Below, one piece after another: positions 43,047 through 51,116 of a stretch of 64,000 nt of DNA; the stretch's first letter is position 1, and every line of letters begins with the position of its first letter. The position numbers and the translations under genes were made by a program. Below the pieces are notes generated by a model. That model had not been told where the DNA came from and made no database searches. It saw only the letters and a list, made by a program, of their open reading frames with translations. The DNA is from Occultella glacieicola (GTDB lineage Bacteria; Actinomycetota; Actinomycetes; Actinomycetales; Beutenbergiaceae): positions 124,001 to 188,000 of the forward strand of contig NZ_SMNA01000007.1 in the NCBI RefSeq assembly GCF_004353825.1, written 5' to 3'.

Positions 43047-44613
43047 GGGCCTCAACCTTGAGTTCGTCGCCGACGTCCGCCGCTTCATCGCCGGCACGGA
43101 CGACATCGAACGCAGCCTTGACGAGGTCTCCGACTCGCTCGACACCATGGCCCGCGACGCCGACCGGGCCGGCGACAAGGTCAGCGACTCCCTGGAGCAG
43201 GTCGGCGACGACGCGAAGGACGCCGGCCGCGACCTCGAGCGCGGCCTGGAGGACGGCACCGACGCAGCCGCCGACGAGGCCACCCGCCTGGAGCGCACGT
43301 TCAAGGACACGTTCGACACGGTCAAGCGTGAGTCCAAGGGTGCCGGTGACGACGTCTCCCGGAACACCAAGCGCGGCATGGACGACGCCGCCGACTCCAC
43401 CGAGACCTTCAAGAACGAAGCCCGGCAGAACCTGTCCGAGTCCGTGTCATCGTTCCGTGGCGACGTCGAGGACATCCCGCAGCTCGTCCAGGACGTGTTC
43501 GGCGGGGTCGCCGCCGACCTCGGCCCCGCCGGCCTGATCGGCGGCACCCTCGTCGCCGCCGGCATCGGCCTCGGCGTCGCCTACCTCCAGGGTGCCGCCG
43601 AGAAGGCCGAGGAACTGAAGGACCACACCATCGACCTCGCGAAGCAGATTCAGGAGGTCGGCGGGGACCTGAACCGGCTCGACCTCGGCGCGATCTTCGA
43701 TGACTGGGCGTTCGCGATCGGCGACACCAAGGAGTTCTGGGAGGTCTGGCAGAACGCCCCGATCACGAACGTTGAGCAAATGGCGACTGCGATGGACGCG
43801 CTCGGGGTGTCGGCCACCGACATGTATGCCGCACTCACCGACCCCAACGGGCCCGAGGGGCAACGCATCCTTGAGCAGATCATCGACACCCTCGCGAACA
43901 CAGGCGGCATGTCCGACGAGACCACGAACGCGCTCGTGCACATGCGCGACGCGATCCGCGACGGGAACCTGTCCCTGGAGGACGCCACCGAACTCCAGCA
44001 GACCTACCAGGCCGCGATCGAGGGAACCACGGTCGAGGCGATCAAGGCCCGGGAGGCGGAGGAGGAGCTACGCGAGGAGCGGGAGACTTCCCGCGACGTG
44101 CTGTTCGGGTTGAACGACGCCACCGCCGGGTACTACGAAGCGCTCCAGGCCGCGAACGAGGCCCTGTCCGAGAATGGTGCCGGGCTGAACCTCGCCACTG
44201 AGCGGGGCCGCGAGAACCAGGCCGCGCTCGACGCGCAGGCGCAGGCGTCCTACGACTACATCCAAGCCCTGATCGACTCCGGTGCCGCCGAGGACGACGT
44301 GACCACCGCCGTCGACCAGCACCGTGCCGCGCTCCGAGAGCAAGCCACACAGATGGGCATGACCGAGACGCAGGCGCAGACCTACATCGACACCATCCTC
44401 GGCACCCCGAGCAACATCAACACCACGTTCAACGTGACCGACAACGGCACCGCCGCCGCGACCGAGCAGCGGATCAACAACATCCCGTCCAGCCTCCGCG
44501 TGCCCGTGAACGTGGACGGGGCCGGCCTCCAGGGCCAACTGGACGAGCAGCTCCGCCGCCTCCGCGTCAACGCGATTCAGGCACCCCTACGCATCGGGAC
44601 GAGGGTGGCGTAA
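43039..44613 (+). CDS. Short tape measure protein
   Basis: A 524-aa protein: a long heptad-rich helical N-terminal half (DIERSLDEVSDSLDTMARDA and onward), a hydrophobic membrane-active centre (GLIGGTLVAAGIGLGVAYLQ) and a further helical part. It sets tail length; by the approximate rule of 0.15 nm per residue the tail would be about 75-80 nm. GTG 43039 has GAGGGG upstream. Very short for a siphophage. Confidence 0.85.
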   Translation: MAKGLNLEFVADVRRFIAGTDDIERSLDEVSDSLDTMARDADRAGDKVSDSLEQVGDDAKDAGRDLERGLEDGTDAAADEATRLERTFKDTFDTVKRESKGAGDDVSRNTKRGMDDAADSTETFKNEARQNLSESVSSFRGDVEDIPQLVQDVFGGVAADLGPAGLIGGTLVAAGIGLGVAYLQGAAEKAEELKDHTIDLAKQIQEVGGDLNRLDLGAIFDDWAFAIGDTKEFWEVWQNAPITNVEQMATAMDALGVSATDMYAALTDPNGPEGQRILEQIIDTLANTGGMSDETTNALVHMRDAIRDGNLSLEDATELQQTYQAAIEGTTVEAIKAREAEEELREERETSRDVLFGLNDATAGYYEALQAANEALSENGAGLNLATERGRENQAALDAQAQASYDYIQALIDSGAAEDDVTTAVDQHRAALREQATQMGMTETQAQTYIDTILGTPSNINTTFNVTDNGTAAATEQRINNIPSSLRVPVNVDGAGLQGQLDEQLRRLRVNAIQAPLRIGTRVA

Positions 44614-45980
44614 TGGCGACCAGGACCAACCTCATCCGGAACCCCTCAGCCGAGATCGACACCGCGAACGCGTCGCAGAAGGGCGAGTTCTCAAGCACGC
44701 TTGCGCGTTCCACGGACCGGGCGTGGACCGGCATCGCCTCGTTCAAGGTCACCTCTACCGGTATTGGGCAACTAGAGCACAAGAAGCAGCTCGGTATGGC
44801 TGCCTGGGTTGACCCGGTTGCACCCGGAACCACGGTCAATGTCAAGGCGCGCATCTACGTTCCCGGCACCAACCAGCACGGTCCGAGGTATGTGTTCTGG
44901 TACCACCACCATCCCGCCACTGAGACACACAGTGAGGGATGGGTCTATGCCGGCAGTGACGGGGATATGCAGGTGAACACCTGGATAACCCACGACAGGA
45001 CGATGACCTCCGAGGTCTACATGATCGACGGCTACGCCGTCGTGGTCACGAACGACAGTGATGGGCCTTGGGCCGCCGCCGACGTTGTTTACTTCGATGG
45101 GCTCCAGGCCGAACTCGGTACCGAGTCCGGGGAGTACTTCGACGGGGACACCCTCGACACCCTGGAGTACGCCTTCAACTGGTCCGGCACCCCGCACAAC
45201 TCCGAGTCCACCATGGACTGGATCGGGCCTACCCTGTTCACCGCAACACCGGACCCGGCCAACGGGAACATCCTCCTGGACATCACCCCGGGCACCAGCT
45301 CGACCGTGGACGCGATCACCCGCACCGACGCCAACGGAACGCACCCGGTCCGGCTACTGCCGAACCAGCTGCCGACCCCGTCGCAGCTCATCGTGCGCGA
45401 CTACGAGGCCGCCCTGACCGGCCCGGTCACGTATACCCTGACCGGTGCCGGTGGTTCCCAGGTGACGACGTCCCTCGGGTCGGATCACCCGTGGCTGTTC
45501 GTGCCCGTCTATCCGCAGTTCTCCGCCGCCGTGGAGTCCGTCACCGGGTACACCTCGGACCGGGCCACCCAGACCACCGTGCACCAGGTGATCGGCCGCC
45601 CGGACCCGCTCGTCACGATCGGTCGCCTCCAGACCAGGGCCGGGACCCTGGAGATTTGGTGCGCCTCCCACGCCGACGCGCTCACCGTCCAGAACGTCTA
45701 CAGCCTCGGGCACGCCGTGATGCTCCGCCAGGTCGAGCACGCCGGCCTGGACATGTACCACTTCGCCCGGGCCGTCACCGTCGACCCGTTCGCCCCTCAG
45801 GGTGCCCGCACCCGGTGGCGGGTCGCGGTCGACTACGTCGAGGTCAACCGTCCCACGGCCGACCTCGCCGGTTCCCTCGGGTGGAACTACTCCGAGCTGG
45901 CCGCCGCGCACACGTCCTACTTCGAAGTCGCGTTCACCTACGCGGACTACAACGCCCTCCTAGTCGGACCACTCACATGA
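44613..45980 (+). CDS. Minor tail protein with carbohydrate-binding-like N-terminus
   Basis: A 455-aa protein. The N-terminal 190 residues (TRTNLIRNPSAEIDTANASQ, RIYVPGTNQHGPRYVF, DVVYFDGLQAE) look like a CBM-type jelly-roll common in actinophage tail proteins. The C-terminal part resembles a distal tail or baseplate hub (VTVDPFAPQGARTRWRVAVD). It starts in a TAATG overlap. It probably contacts the cell wall glycan. Confidence 0.75.
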   Translation: MATRTNLIRNPSAEIDTANASQKGEFSSTLARSTDRAWTGIASFKVTSTGIGQLEHKKQLGMAAWVDPVAPGTTVNVKARIYVPGTNQHGPRYVFWYHHHPATETHSEGWVYAGSDGDMQVNTWITHDRTMTSEVYMIDGYAVVVTNDSDGPWAAADVVYFDGLQAELGTESGEYFDGDTLDTLEYAFNWSGTPHNSESTMDWIGPTLFTATPDPANGNILLDITPGTSSTVDAITRTDANGTHPVRLLPNQLPTPSQLIVRDYEAALTGPVTYTLTGAGGSQVTTSLGSDHPWLFVPVYPQFSAAVESVTGYTSDRATQTTVHQVIGRPDPLVTIGRLQTRAGTLEIWCASHADALTVQNVYSLGHAVMLRQVEHAGLDMYHFARAVTVDPFAPQGARTRWRVAVDYVEVNRPTADLAGSLGWNYSELAAAHTSYFEVAFTYADYNALLVGPLT

Positions 45981-47107
45981 CCGCCCCGTTCATGGAGCAG
46001 GCCGCCACCGCGATCAACGAACCGATCACGCACGTGTGGCGGATCGAGGCGTGGCCTCCCGGCGCGACCGAGGGCATCCCGTTGGCCGTGAACAACGGCA
46101 CCCTCACCTACGACGAGGCGTGGGCCCCGCACGTGCAGGCGTCCCTGCAATGCCAGGTCCCGACCGACCAGGCCACCCTCGACGCCCTCGACCCCCGAAC
46201 CAACTGCCGCATCCATATCTACCTCGGGTACGTCTACCAGCGCGGCACCGAGGACGTGCACCTCATCGCCGACCTCGGACTGTTCGCCCGGACCGTGAAC
46301 CGGCCGCAAAACACCATGGACCTGTCGGCGATGTCGGACGAGATACGCCTACTCTCGAACGCCTGGTTGGGTGGTGCCCAACCGCCCAAGACGGGTGCCG
46401 CCGAGGCCCTCGTCTGGACGATCAACGCCGGCCTTGACCCGATCAACGCGGGCAGCATCGACACGCAGATCGGAACCGAGGTCGCGGCCGACCAGCTCAC
46501 CGAACTCGCGATCGGGTACGGCGACTCCTACGGGTCGCTGTTCACCACCATTCAGGACTCCACCGAGACGTGGGCCTACTGCCCGGGTGCGGTCGCCGGG
46601 CACTGGGTGATCCGATACCGGCCCACTCTGGCGGGCCGCTCGGCAGCCCAGTTCACCACGGGTCCCGGTGGGAACGTGTTCGAGTCCGAGGCCGACCTGT
46701 CCCGCGAGGACTGGCACAACGCGGTTCTCGTCCGGCACCGGTGGAAGGACACCGGCGGCACCGATCACGAGGTGCGCGGCATCGCGGTCATCAACTCCGG
46801 TGCCCATGGGGCCGTCAGTGTCGGCCGTCACGTCCTGACCATCGACCGCACCACGCCGACCAGCCAATCCGCCGCCGACGCCGCGGCCGCCGCGAAGGTC
46901 CGCCGCACCATCAGCCGAGGGCGTCAGTTCAATGTCAGCGTCCCGGCCGCGTACTGGGTGCGCCCCGGTCACACCGTGACCATCCAGTTGCCCACAGGCC
47001 CGCAGGAACGCCACCTCGTGGCATCCGTCGAGTTCCGGTTCCCCTCTGGGGACATGTCCGTCCGAACCCGCGTCCCCGAGAACGTCACCATCACGGAAGG
47101 TGAATGA
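45977..47107 (+). CDS. Minor tail / baseplate protein
   Basis: A 376-aa beta-rich protein (ITHVWRIEAWPPGATEGIPL, GRHVLTIDR, FNVSVPAAYWVRPGHTVTIQ) with the pattern of a tail hub protein (gp27/siphovirus tail component type). ATG 45977 overlaps the previous stop (ATGA); the long upstream extension of the frame is a shadow of the preceding gene. Confidence 0.7.
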   Translation: MTAPFMEQAATAINEPITHVWRIEAWPPGATEGIPLAVNNGTLTYDEAWAPHVQASLQCQVPTDQATLDALDPRTNCRIHIYLGYVYQRGTEDVHLIADLGLFARTVNRPQNTMDLSAMSDEIRLLSNAWLGGAQPPKTGAAEALVWTINAGLDPINAGSIDTQIGTEVAADQLTELAIGYGDSYGSLFTTIQDSTETWAYCPGAVAGHWVIRYRPTLAGRSAAQFTTGPGGNVFESEADLSREDWHNAVLVRHRWKDTGGTDHEVRGIAVINSGAHGAVSVGRHVLTIDRTTPTSQSAADAAAAAKVRRTISRGRQFNVSVPAAYWVRPGHTVTIQLPTGPQERHLVASVEFRFPSGDMSVRTRVPENVTITEGE

Positions 47108-47110
47108 CCC

Positions 47111-47542
47111 ATGCCCAGCACACCCGCAGGACTGCCCTACCCGTCCGGGAACGACCAGCCCAACGTGCCCTACGACGTGCAGCAGCTCGCCGAGGCGCTC
47201 GACCCCATGGTCAACGACACTGGATGGGTGCCCATCGATGTGTACGCCGGCTACGAGACCAAGTCCGGGACCCCCGCCGTCCGACGCATCGGCCCCGTCG
47301 TGTACGCCCGGGGCGTGATCGGTCCCACGGCCGGCACCATGGCCGCCTCCCAGACCGTCTATATCGGGCGGGTGCCAGTAGGGTTCCGTGTCGCCGAGTC
47401 GCTCTGGTTCGCGGCCGGCACCACGGCGGGTCAGCCTGCCGCAACCCTGGTCCAACTCTCGGACGGGCAGATTCAGGCCCGGACGCCGAACCTCGCTGTG
47501 TCCTACGTGGGTCTGTCCAGCATGAGTTACCCGGTCGACTGA
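47111..47542 (+). CDS. Putative tail fibre / tip protein
   Basis: A 143-aa protein with an N-terminal baseplate-type tag (GLPYPSGNDQPNVPYDVQQLAE) and a beta-rich receptor-binding-like domain (GWVPIDVYAGYETKSG, VVYARGVIGPTAGTM). The tag is typical of small actinophage tail fibres. Its stop overlaps the endolysin start (TGATG). Confidence 0.7.
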   Translation: MPSTPAGLPYPSGNDQPNVPYDVQQLAEALDPMVNDTGWVPIDVYAGYETKSGTPAVRRIGPVVYARGVIGPTAGTMAASQTVYIGRVPVGFRVAESLWFAAGTTAGQPAATLVQLSDGQIQARTPNLAVSYVGLSSMSYPVD

Positions 47543-48270
47543 TGCGCACCCCAACCCAGGCCGTCGAGTGGGCGAACCGGGTCAAGGCCGGCTACTCCGG
47601 CTACTGCCTCCAGTTCGTCCGGTCCGCGTTCGGCGTCGCCGCGAAGCACGCCAGCGCGAAGGACGCGTGGCTCGCCACCACCCGCCGCCACACCGACCGC
47701 ACCCCACCCGCCGGGGTGCCCGTGTGGTTCTCGTTCGACTCCGGCGTGAACCGCAACTACTGGCACGTCGCGATCAGCCTCGGAGGCGGCCGCATCCGCA
47801 CGACCTCCTACCCCCGGTCCGGCGTCGTCGGCAACACCACCATCACCGGACTGGAAAAGGCGTGGTCCGGCGTCGGCACCACCTACCTCGGCTGGTCCGA
47901 GGACATCAACGGGGTCCGGGTCTACACCCCCGCCGCCCCGCCGCCCGCACCATCCGCCCCGAGTCCTGAGGAGGACGACATGCCCACAGTTGGAGAAATC
48001 TGGTCCGCCGAGTTCGGACGAGGAGACCGCCGCATCACTGCCGGCGACCTCATCACGCAGGTGGACGACATCCTCGCCGAGGTCGCCGACCTCCGCGTCG
48101 AGGTAGGCAACATCACCAAGATCGTCGCGAGCCTCGACACCAGCGAATCCAGGGTCAAGCAGCTCTACGACCGCCGCACCTCGATCGACAAGATCGGGCC
48201 GCTGCTCGACCGGGTCGACGCCCTCGCCGACCTGGTCGAGAAGGCCCTCACCAACAACCGGGAGGTCTGA
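47542..48270 (+). CDS. CHAP-domain endolysin
   Basis: A 242-aa lysin. The CHAP domain has catalytic C22 (GYSGYCLQFVRSAFG) and H75 (YWHVAISLGGGRI). After a Pro/Ala linker (140-146) a helical C-terminal domain follows (ITQVDDILAEVADLRVEVGN), possibly for multimerisation or wall binding. An in-frame ATG at 47980 with GAGGAGG upstream could make the C-terminal part alone. Confidence 0.88.
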   Translation: MRTPTQAVEWANRVKAGYSGYCLQFVRSAFGVAAKHASAKDAWLATTRRHTDRTPPAGVPVWFSFDSGVNRNYWHVAISLGGGRIRTTSYPRSGVVGNTTITGLEKAWSGVGTTYLGWSEDINGVRVYTPAAPPPAPSAPSPEEDDMPTVGEIWSAEFGRGDRRITAGDLITQVDDILAEVADLRVEVGNITKIVASLDTSESRVKQLYDRRTSIDKIGPLLDRVDALADLVEKALTNNREV

Positions 48271-48272
48271 CC

Positions 48273-48470
48273 ATGGACGAGTACACACCCAAGGTCCCCG
48301 ACCGGGTCCGCACGTGGGCCTACGGCGTCGGCATCGGCCTCGGCCTCGGTGCCGCACCCGCGCTGCTCGCCCTCAACCAGCCGGCCCTCGCCGGGGTCGC
48401 CGCCGCCCTGGCCGGCGCAGCGAACGCCCTCGCGTTCGGCTACCGACCCACCCGGCCCAGCGCAAGCTAA
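48273..48470 (+). CDS. Holin
   Basis: A 65-aa protein with two hydrophobic segments (VGIGLGLGAAPALLALN, LAGVAAALAGAANALAFGY) and a basic C-terminus, directly after the endolysin. Fits a small class II holin. Confidence 0.75.
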   Translation: MDEYTPKVPDRVRTWAYGVGIGLGLGAAPALLALNQPALAGVAAALAGAANALAFGYRPTRPSAS

Positions 48471-48712
48471 TGAGTGTCCAGGGTGAGGGGAGCATCCCGC
48501 TGCCGACGCGCCTGGAGCGGATCGAGAAGAACCTGTCCGAGGTCCTCGAAACCGTCCAGGCGCTCGACGGCCGGGACAAGGCCGACCTCGTCCGCTACGA
48601 GCACCTCGCCGCCCGTGTCTCCGCGCTGGAGTCGTGGCGCACGTGGCTCGAGCGGATCGTCGGTGGTGTCGTGATCCTCGCGGTCCTCGCGGGCGCGATC
48701 ATCACGCGATAG
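48470..48712 (+). CDS. Second lysis membrane protein (XhlA-like)
   Basis: An 80-aa protein with a coiled-coil N-terminus (LERIEKNLSEVLETVQALDG) and one C-terminal membrane helix (VGGVVILAVLAGAIIT), like XhlA-type accessory holins. ATG in a TAATG overlap with the holin; its 3' end overlaps the convergent int gene by 11 bp. Confidence 0.72.
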   Translation: MSVQGEGSIPLPTRLERIEKNLSEVLETVQALDGRDKADLVRYEHLAARVSALESWRTWLERIVGGVVILAVLAGAIITR

Positions 48713-49523
48713 CGAGGACGGTTCGGCGTAGCGCGTCGTCGGGGACCTGGACGTAGACCCGGGTGGTCACCGGCGACGCGTGGCCCAGTAGTGTCTGCAC
48801 ACTCAGTAGGTCCCGGTCGACCCCATAGGCCCGGGTCGCGAAACGATGCCGCAGCGCGTGCATGGTCACGTCCTCGGGCAGGAGCCCGGTGACGAGTTTC
48901 CCGACCCACCTCGGCGAGAGGTGCCCGCCGTCGTCGCCCGGGAACGCCCACCCGCCGCCCGCGTTGTGGATCAGGGTCCGCAGCTCCAGCGCTAGCCCGG
49001 GGGAGAGCGGCACGGTCCTCTCCCGGGAGCCCTTCCCGTGCACGACCAGGGACCAGCCGCCGAGGTCCTCGACCAGGTCCCGGTGATGGACCTGTGCGAC
49101 CTCGGCGCGGCGTAGACCGGCCTCGGCCGCGAGGCGCACCATCACCCGTTCCCGAGGTCGAGCGACCCGCATCGCGAGGTCCACCGCCGTGTTCGACGCC
49201 GGCCTCGGTCGCGGCTCGCTCGCACGCACAGGTGCCAGCCCAGCGGCCGGCGACGTCGCCACCCGCCCCGAGGTGACGCCCCACGCGTAGAAGGACCGCA
49301 GCGAGGCGCGCACGCCCCGCCTCGTCTCCCTCGCCCACGTCCTCGACCCGGTCCACTCGACCAGGTCGTCCCCGGTCACGTCCCACGGCCCGCACGGTAT
49401 CGCCGCAGCGCACCAGCGCAGGTGCTCCCGCCGGGTCCCGATCGTCGTTTCAACTCGTCCGGCCGCTCGGAGCGACACGGTCCAACGGTCGATTGCCTCA
49501 CTCCATTGTGTGTTCATAGTCAT
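48702..49523 (-). CDS. int: Tyrosine integrase
   Basis: A 273-aa site-specific recombinase. N-terminal SAM-like core-binding domain (about 5-85) and catalytic domain with R138 (GLRRAEV), K164, H222-x2-R225 (HALRHRF), H248 and nucleophile Y257. It should recombine attP with tRNA-Arg. The C-terminus RRTVLAIA is short and non-polar, as in proteolysis tags. In the circular phage it is the last gene of the repressor operon; in the prophage it is cut off from that promoter. Confidence 0.94.
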   Translation of the reverse strand: MTMNTQWSEAIDRWTVSLRAAGRVETTIGTRREHLRWCAAAIPCGPWDVTGDDLVEWTGSRTWARETRRGVRASLRSFYAWGVTSGRVATSPAAGLAPVRASEPRPRPASNTAVDLAMRVARPRERVMVRLAAEAGLRRAEVAQVHHRDLVEDLGGWSLVVHGKGSRERTVPLSPGLALELRTLIHNAGGGWAFPGDDGGHLSPRWVGKLVTGLLPEDVTMHALRHRFATRAYGVDRDLLSVQTLLGHASPVTTRVYVQVPDDALRRTVLAIA

Positions 49524-49525
49524 CG

Positions 49526-49810
49526 CTATCGGCCGATCGTGACGGCTTGTTCGTGGTCAACCCGGGGTTGACGGCCCCATCGCTTGTGGGCGGCCTGCTT
49601 GGTCGTGCCGGTCGCGGCCCCGATCTGCTCCCAGGTGGCCCCGTTCGCGTGGACCGACCGTGCCGCGTTGTCGATCGCCTCGTCCACGGCCGCACGCAGC
49701 GCGACCAGGTCGGCGAGGTCCTCCGGGTCCGCGAGGGCCATGCGCCGCGACGCGGCCCGCAGGATGCGACGCGTGAACGCCATGAACTCGGCGTGGTCCC
49801 CGCCGCCCAT
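49526..49810 (-). CDS. Small HTH-like protein between repressor and int
   Basis: A 94-aa helical protein ending in a helix-turn-helix-like element (ATWEQIGAATGTTKQAAHKRWG). It starts in a TGATG overlap and ends 2 bp before int, so all are cotranslated. A possible role is control of integration or excision. Confidence 0.68.
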   Translation of the reverse strand: MGGGDHAEFMAFTRRILRAASRRMALADPEDLADLVALRAAVDEAIDNAARSVHANGATWEQIGAATGTTKQAAHKRWGRQPRVDHEQAVTIGR

Positions 49811-49998
49811 CACGAGCCACCCTCGATCCGGACCGGACCAGCGACCCGCAGCACGTCGTGAGTGTGTGAGTGAGCCGTCCCGGCCGTGCGAGCCTCGTCC
49901 CGGTCGGCGTGCTCGGACCAGTGCCCGCACTCACCACAGAGGACCTCGACGCTCCCGCCTGCCCCGGACATGAGCACGACGGGCAGTCGCGCGCTCAT
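49810..49998 (-). CDS. Small zinc-ribbon-like protein
   Basis: A 62-aa protein with CGEC and a His-rich loop (TAHSHTHDV), a possible metal site. In the circular phage its ATG at 49998 overlaps the stop of the extended repressor as ATGA (49995-49998), so it is translated only when the phage is unintegrated or from readthrough. Function unknown. Confidence 0.62.
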   Translation of the reverse strand: MSARLPVVLMSGAGGSVEVLCGECGHWSEHADRDEARTAGTAHSHTHDVLRVAGPVRIEGGS

Positions 49999-50049
49999 GC
50001 CGCACGCTCCTCGGCGGGCCGCAGCTCGACCACGTTCGAGCGGCCCTCA

Positions 50050-50094
50050 GACTCCGGATCAGAAGGTTGGGGGTTCGAGTCCCTCCGGGCGCGC
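50050..50094. repeat. attR
   Basis: The 40-bp core 50055-50094 equals 34214-34253. Immediately upstream, 50054 is C where the tRNA has A, and 49995-50053 holds the severed 3' end of the long repressor frame (18 codons plus TGA). This is a tRNA 3' fragment, not a functional tRNA gene. Confidence 0.93.
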
Positions 50095-50096
50095 AG

Positions 50097-50130
50097 AAAA
50101 GGGCCAGATTCCAACGAATCTGGCCCTTTC
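50097..50130 (+). terminator. Original tRNA-Arg terminator, displaced by the prophage
   Basis: AAAGGGCCAGATTC pairs with GAATCTGGCCCTTT around CAAC, followed by TTTC. It begins 3 bp after attR. Besides ending tRNA transcription before integration, it now shields int from the bacterial gene transcribed toward it (50196-51116). Confidence 0.85.
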
Positions 50131-50195
50131 GCGTGTCCCTCTCCTCGTGCCGTATCCCCCCGCGTGCCGTCTGCCTCCGCGCTCTCGAGGACGAT

Positions 50196-51116
50196 CTATG
50201 ACCGGCGCGCCGGCGGTGTCGGCCTCGGCGTGTCGGGCATGCGAAGCGGGGTCACGGCACGGCGGGCCAGTTCGCCGATGGCGGCGTCCACCCGTGGCAG
50301 GTGTTGCTCGGGCCGGACCGCTTGGGTGAGAACGGCGACGGCGATCGGGTACTCGTGCGGAAAGTGGACGACGGCGGCTTCATGGCGGAGGCTGCCGAGG
50401 GAGCCGGTCTTGCCGAAGATGGTGACATCGTCGTGGGGAAATCCTGAGCCGATGCGGTGGCGCCAGGCCTGGCGGGCCATGGCGGCCCGCACTAGGTCAT
50501 GGGCCCGGCCGGCCCGCGACCAGAGGATGCGCAGCACCGCCGTCAGCTGGTCCGGCGTGGCGGCGCTCGAGTAGGCGGGATCGTACTGCGAGGTGTACGT
50601 CGGGTGGTCCGGGTCGGCCAGAGCGCGGAGCGCCGCTGGCCGGTCGGCGCTCTCGGTGTCACGGAGGATCGCTCGGGTCTCCTCGGCGGAGCTCTGTCGG
50701 ACGAGCGCCGCCGGAAGTCCGAGCTGGGTCAGACGATGGTGGATCCGCCCGGACCGGATACGGCCGAAGATGGCGTCGCCTGCAGCGTTGTCCGAGATGG
50801 TCAGCATGAGCCGGATGAGGTCGCGTTGGGTCATGGTGACGTCGTCCTGGAGCACAGCAATACCGGTGGGGCCCGGCATGCGGGCGCCGGCGGCCAGGCG
50901 CAGGGGTTCGGCGGGGTCGAGCTCGCCGGCCTCGACCAGGTCAGCCCAGACCAGGGCCAAGGGAAGTTTGTACACGGACGCGATCGCGACCTCGACGTCG
51001 GCGGCCAGTCCGAGAGGCTCTGTCGGCTCGGAGAGGCGGACCGCATGGACATGGGCCCGCACGCCCGCGTCGCGGGCGATCTGCTCGAGGTCGTGTCGAT
51101 GGTCGCGTTGGCTCAT
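50196..51116 (-). CDS. Cytoplasmic class A beta-lactamase-like serine hydrolase
   Basis: A 306-aa protein with all three penicillin-binding fold motifs: S47-V-Y-K50, S108-D-N110 and K236-T-G238. No signal peptide or anchor, so it is cytoplasmic, which is odd for a beta-lactamase; an esterase or cytosolic amidase role may be more likely. Its start overlaps the LysR gene stop (ATGA at 51113-51116). Confidence 0.88.
   Translation of the reverse strand: MSQRDHRHDLEQIARDAGVRAHVHAVRLSEPTEPLGLAADVEVAIASVYKLPLALVWADLVEAGELDPAEPLRLAAGARMPGPTGIAVLQDDVTMTQRDLIRLMLTISDNAAGDAIFGRIRSGRIHHRLTQLGLPAALVRQSSAEETRAILRDTESADRPAALRALADPDHPTYTSQYDPAYSSAATPDQLTAVLRILWSRAGRAHDLVRAAMARQAWRHRIGSGFPHDDVTIFGKTGSLGSLRHEAAVVHFPHEYPIAVAVLTQAVRPEQHLPRVDAAIGELARRAVTPLRMPDTPRPTPPARRS

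Larger units (their letters stand above)
34254..50094. mobile_element. Compact temperate siphophage prophage (about 15.84 kb) in tRNA-Arg
   Basis: The element lies between direct repeats at attL and attR and holds a coherent phage genome: repressor and leaderless HTH gene, small early ORFs, HNH nucleases, terminase, portal, protease-capsid fusion, connectors, major tail, tape measure, minor tail proteins, endolysin, two lysis membrane proteins, small DNA-binding-like proteins and tyrosine integrase. All late genes have intact frames, so it may be inducible. No replication genes are seen. The size is close to the smallest known tailed actinophages. Circularisation would join the repressor gene at the left end to the int operon at the right end. 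Confidence 0.93.

Noticed and set aside
50050-50094. A second tRNA-Arg gene
   Set aside because: Only the 3' part from the anticodon loop is present; there is no D-arm or 5' acceptor strand. It is attR.
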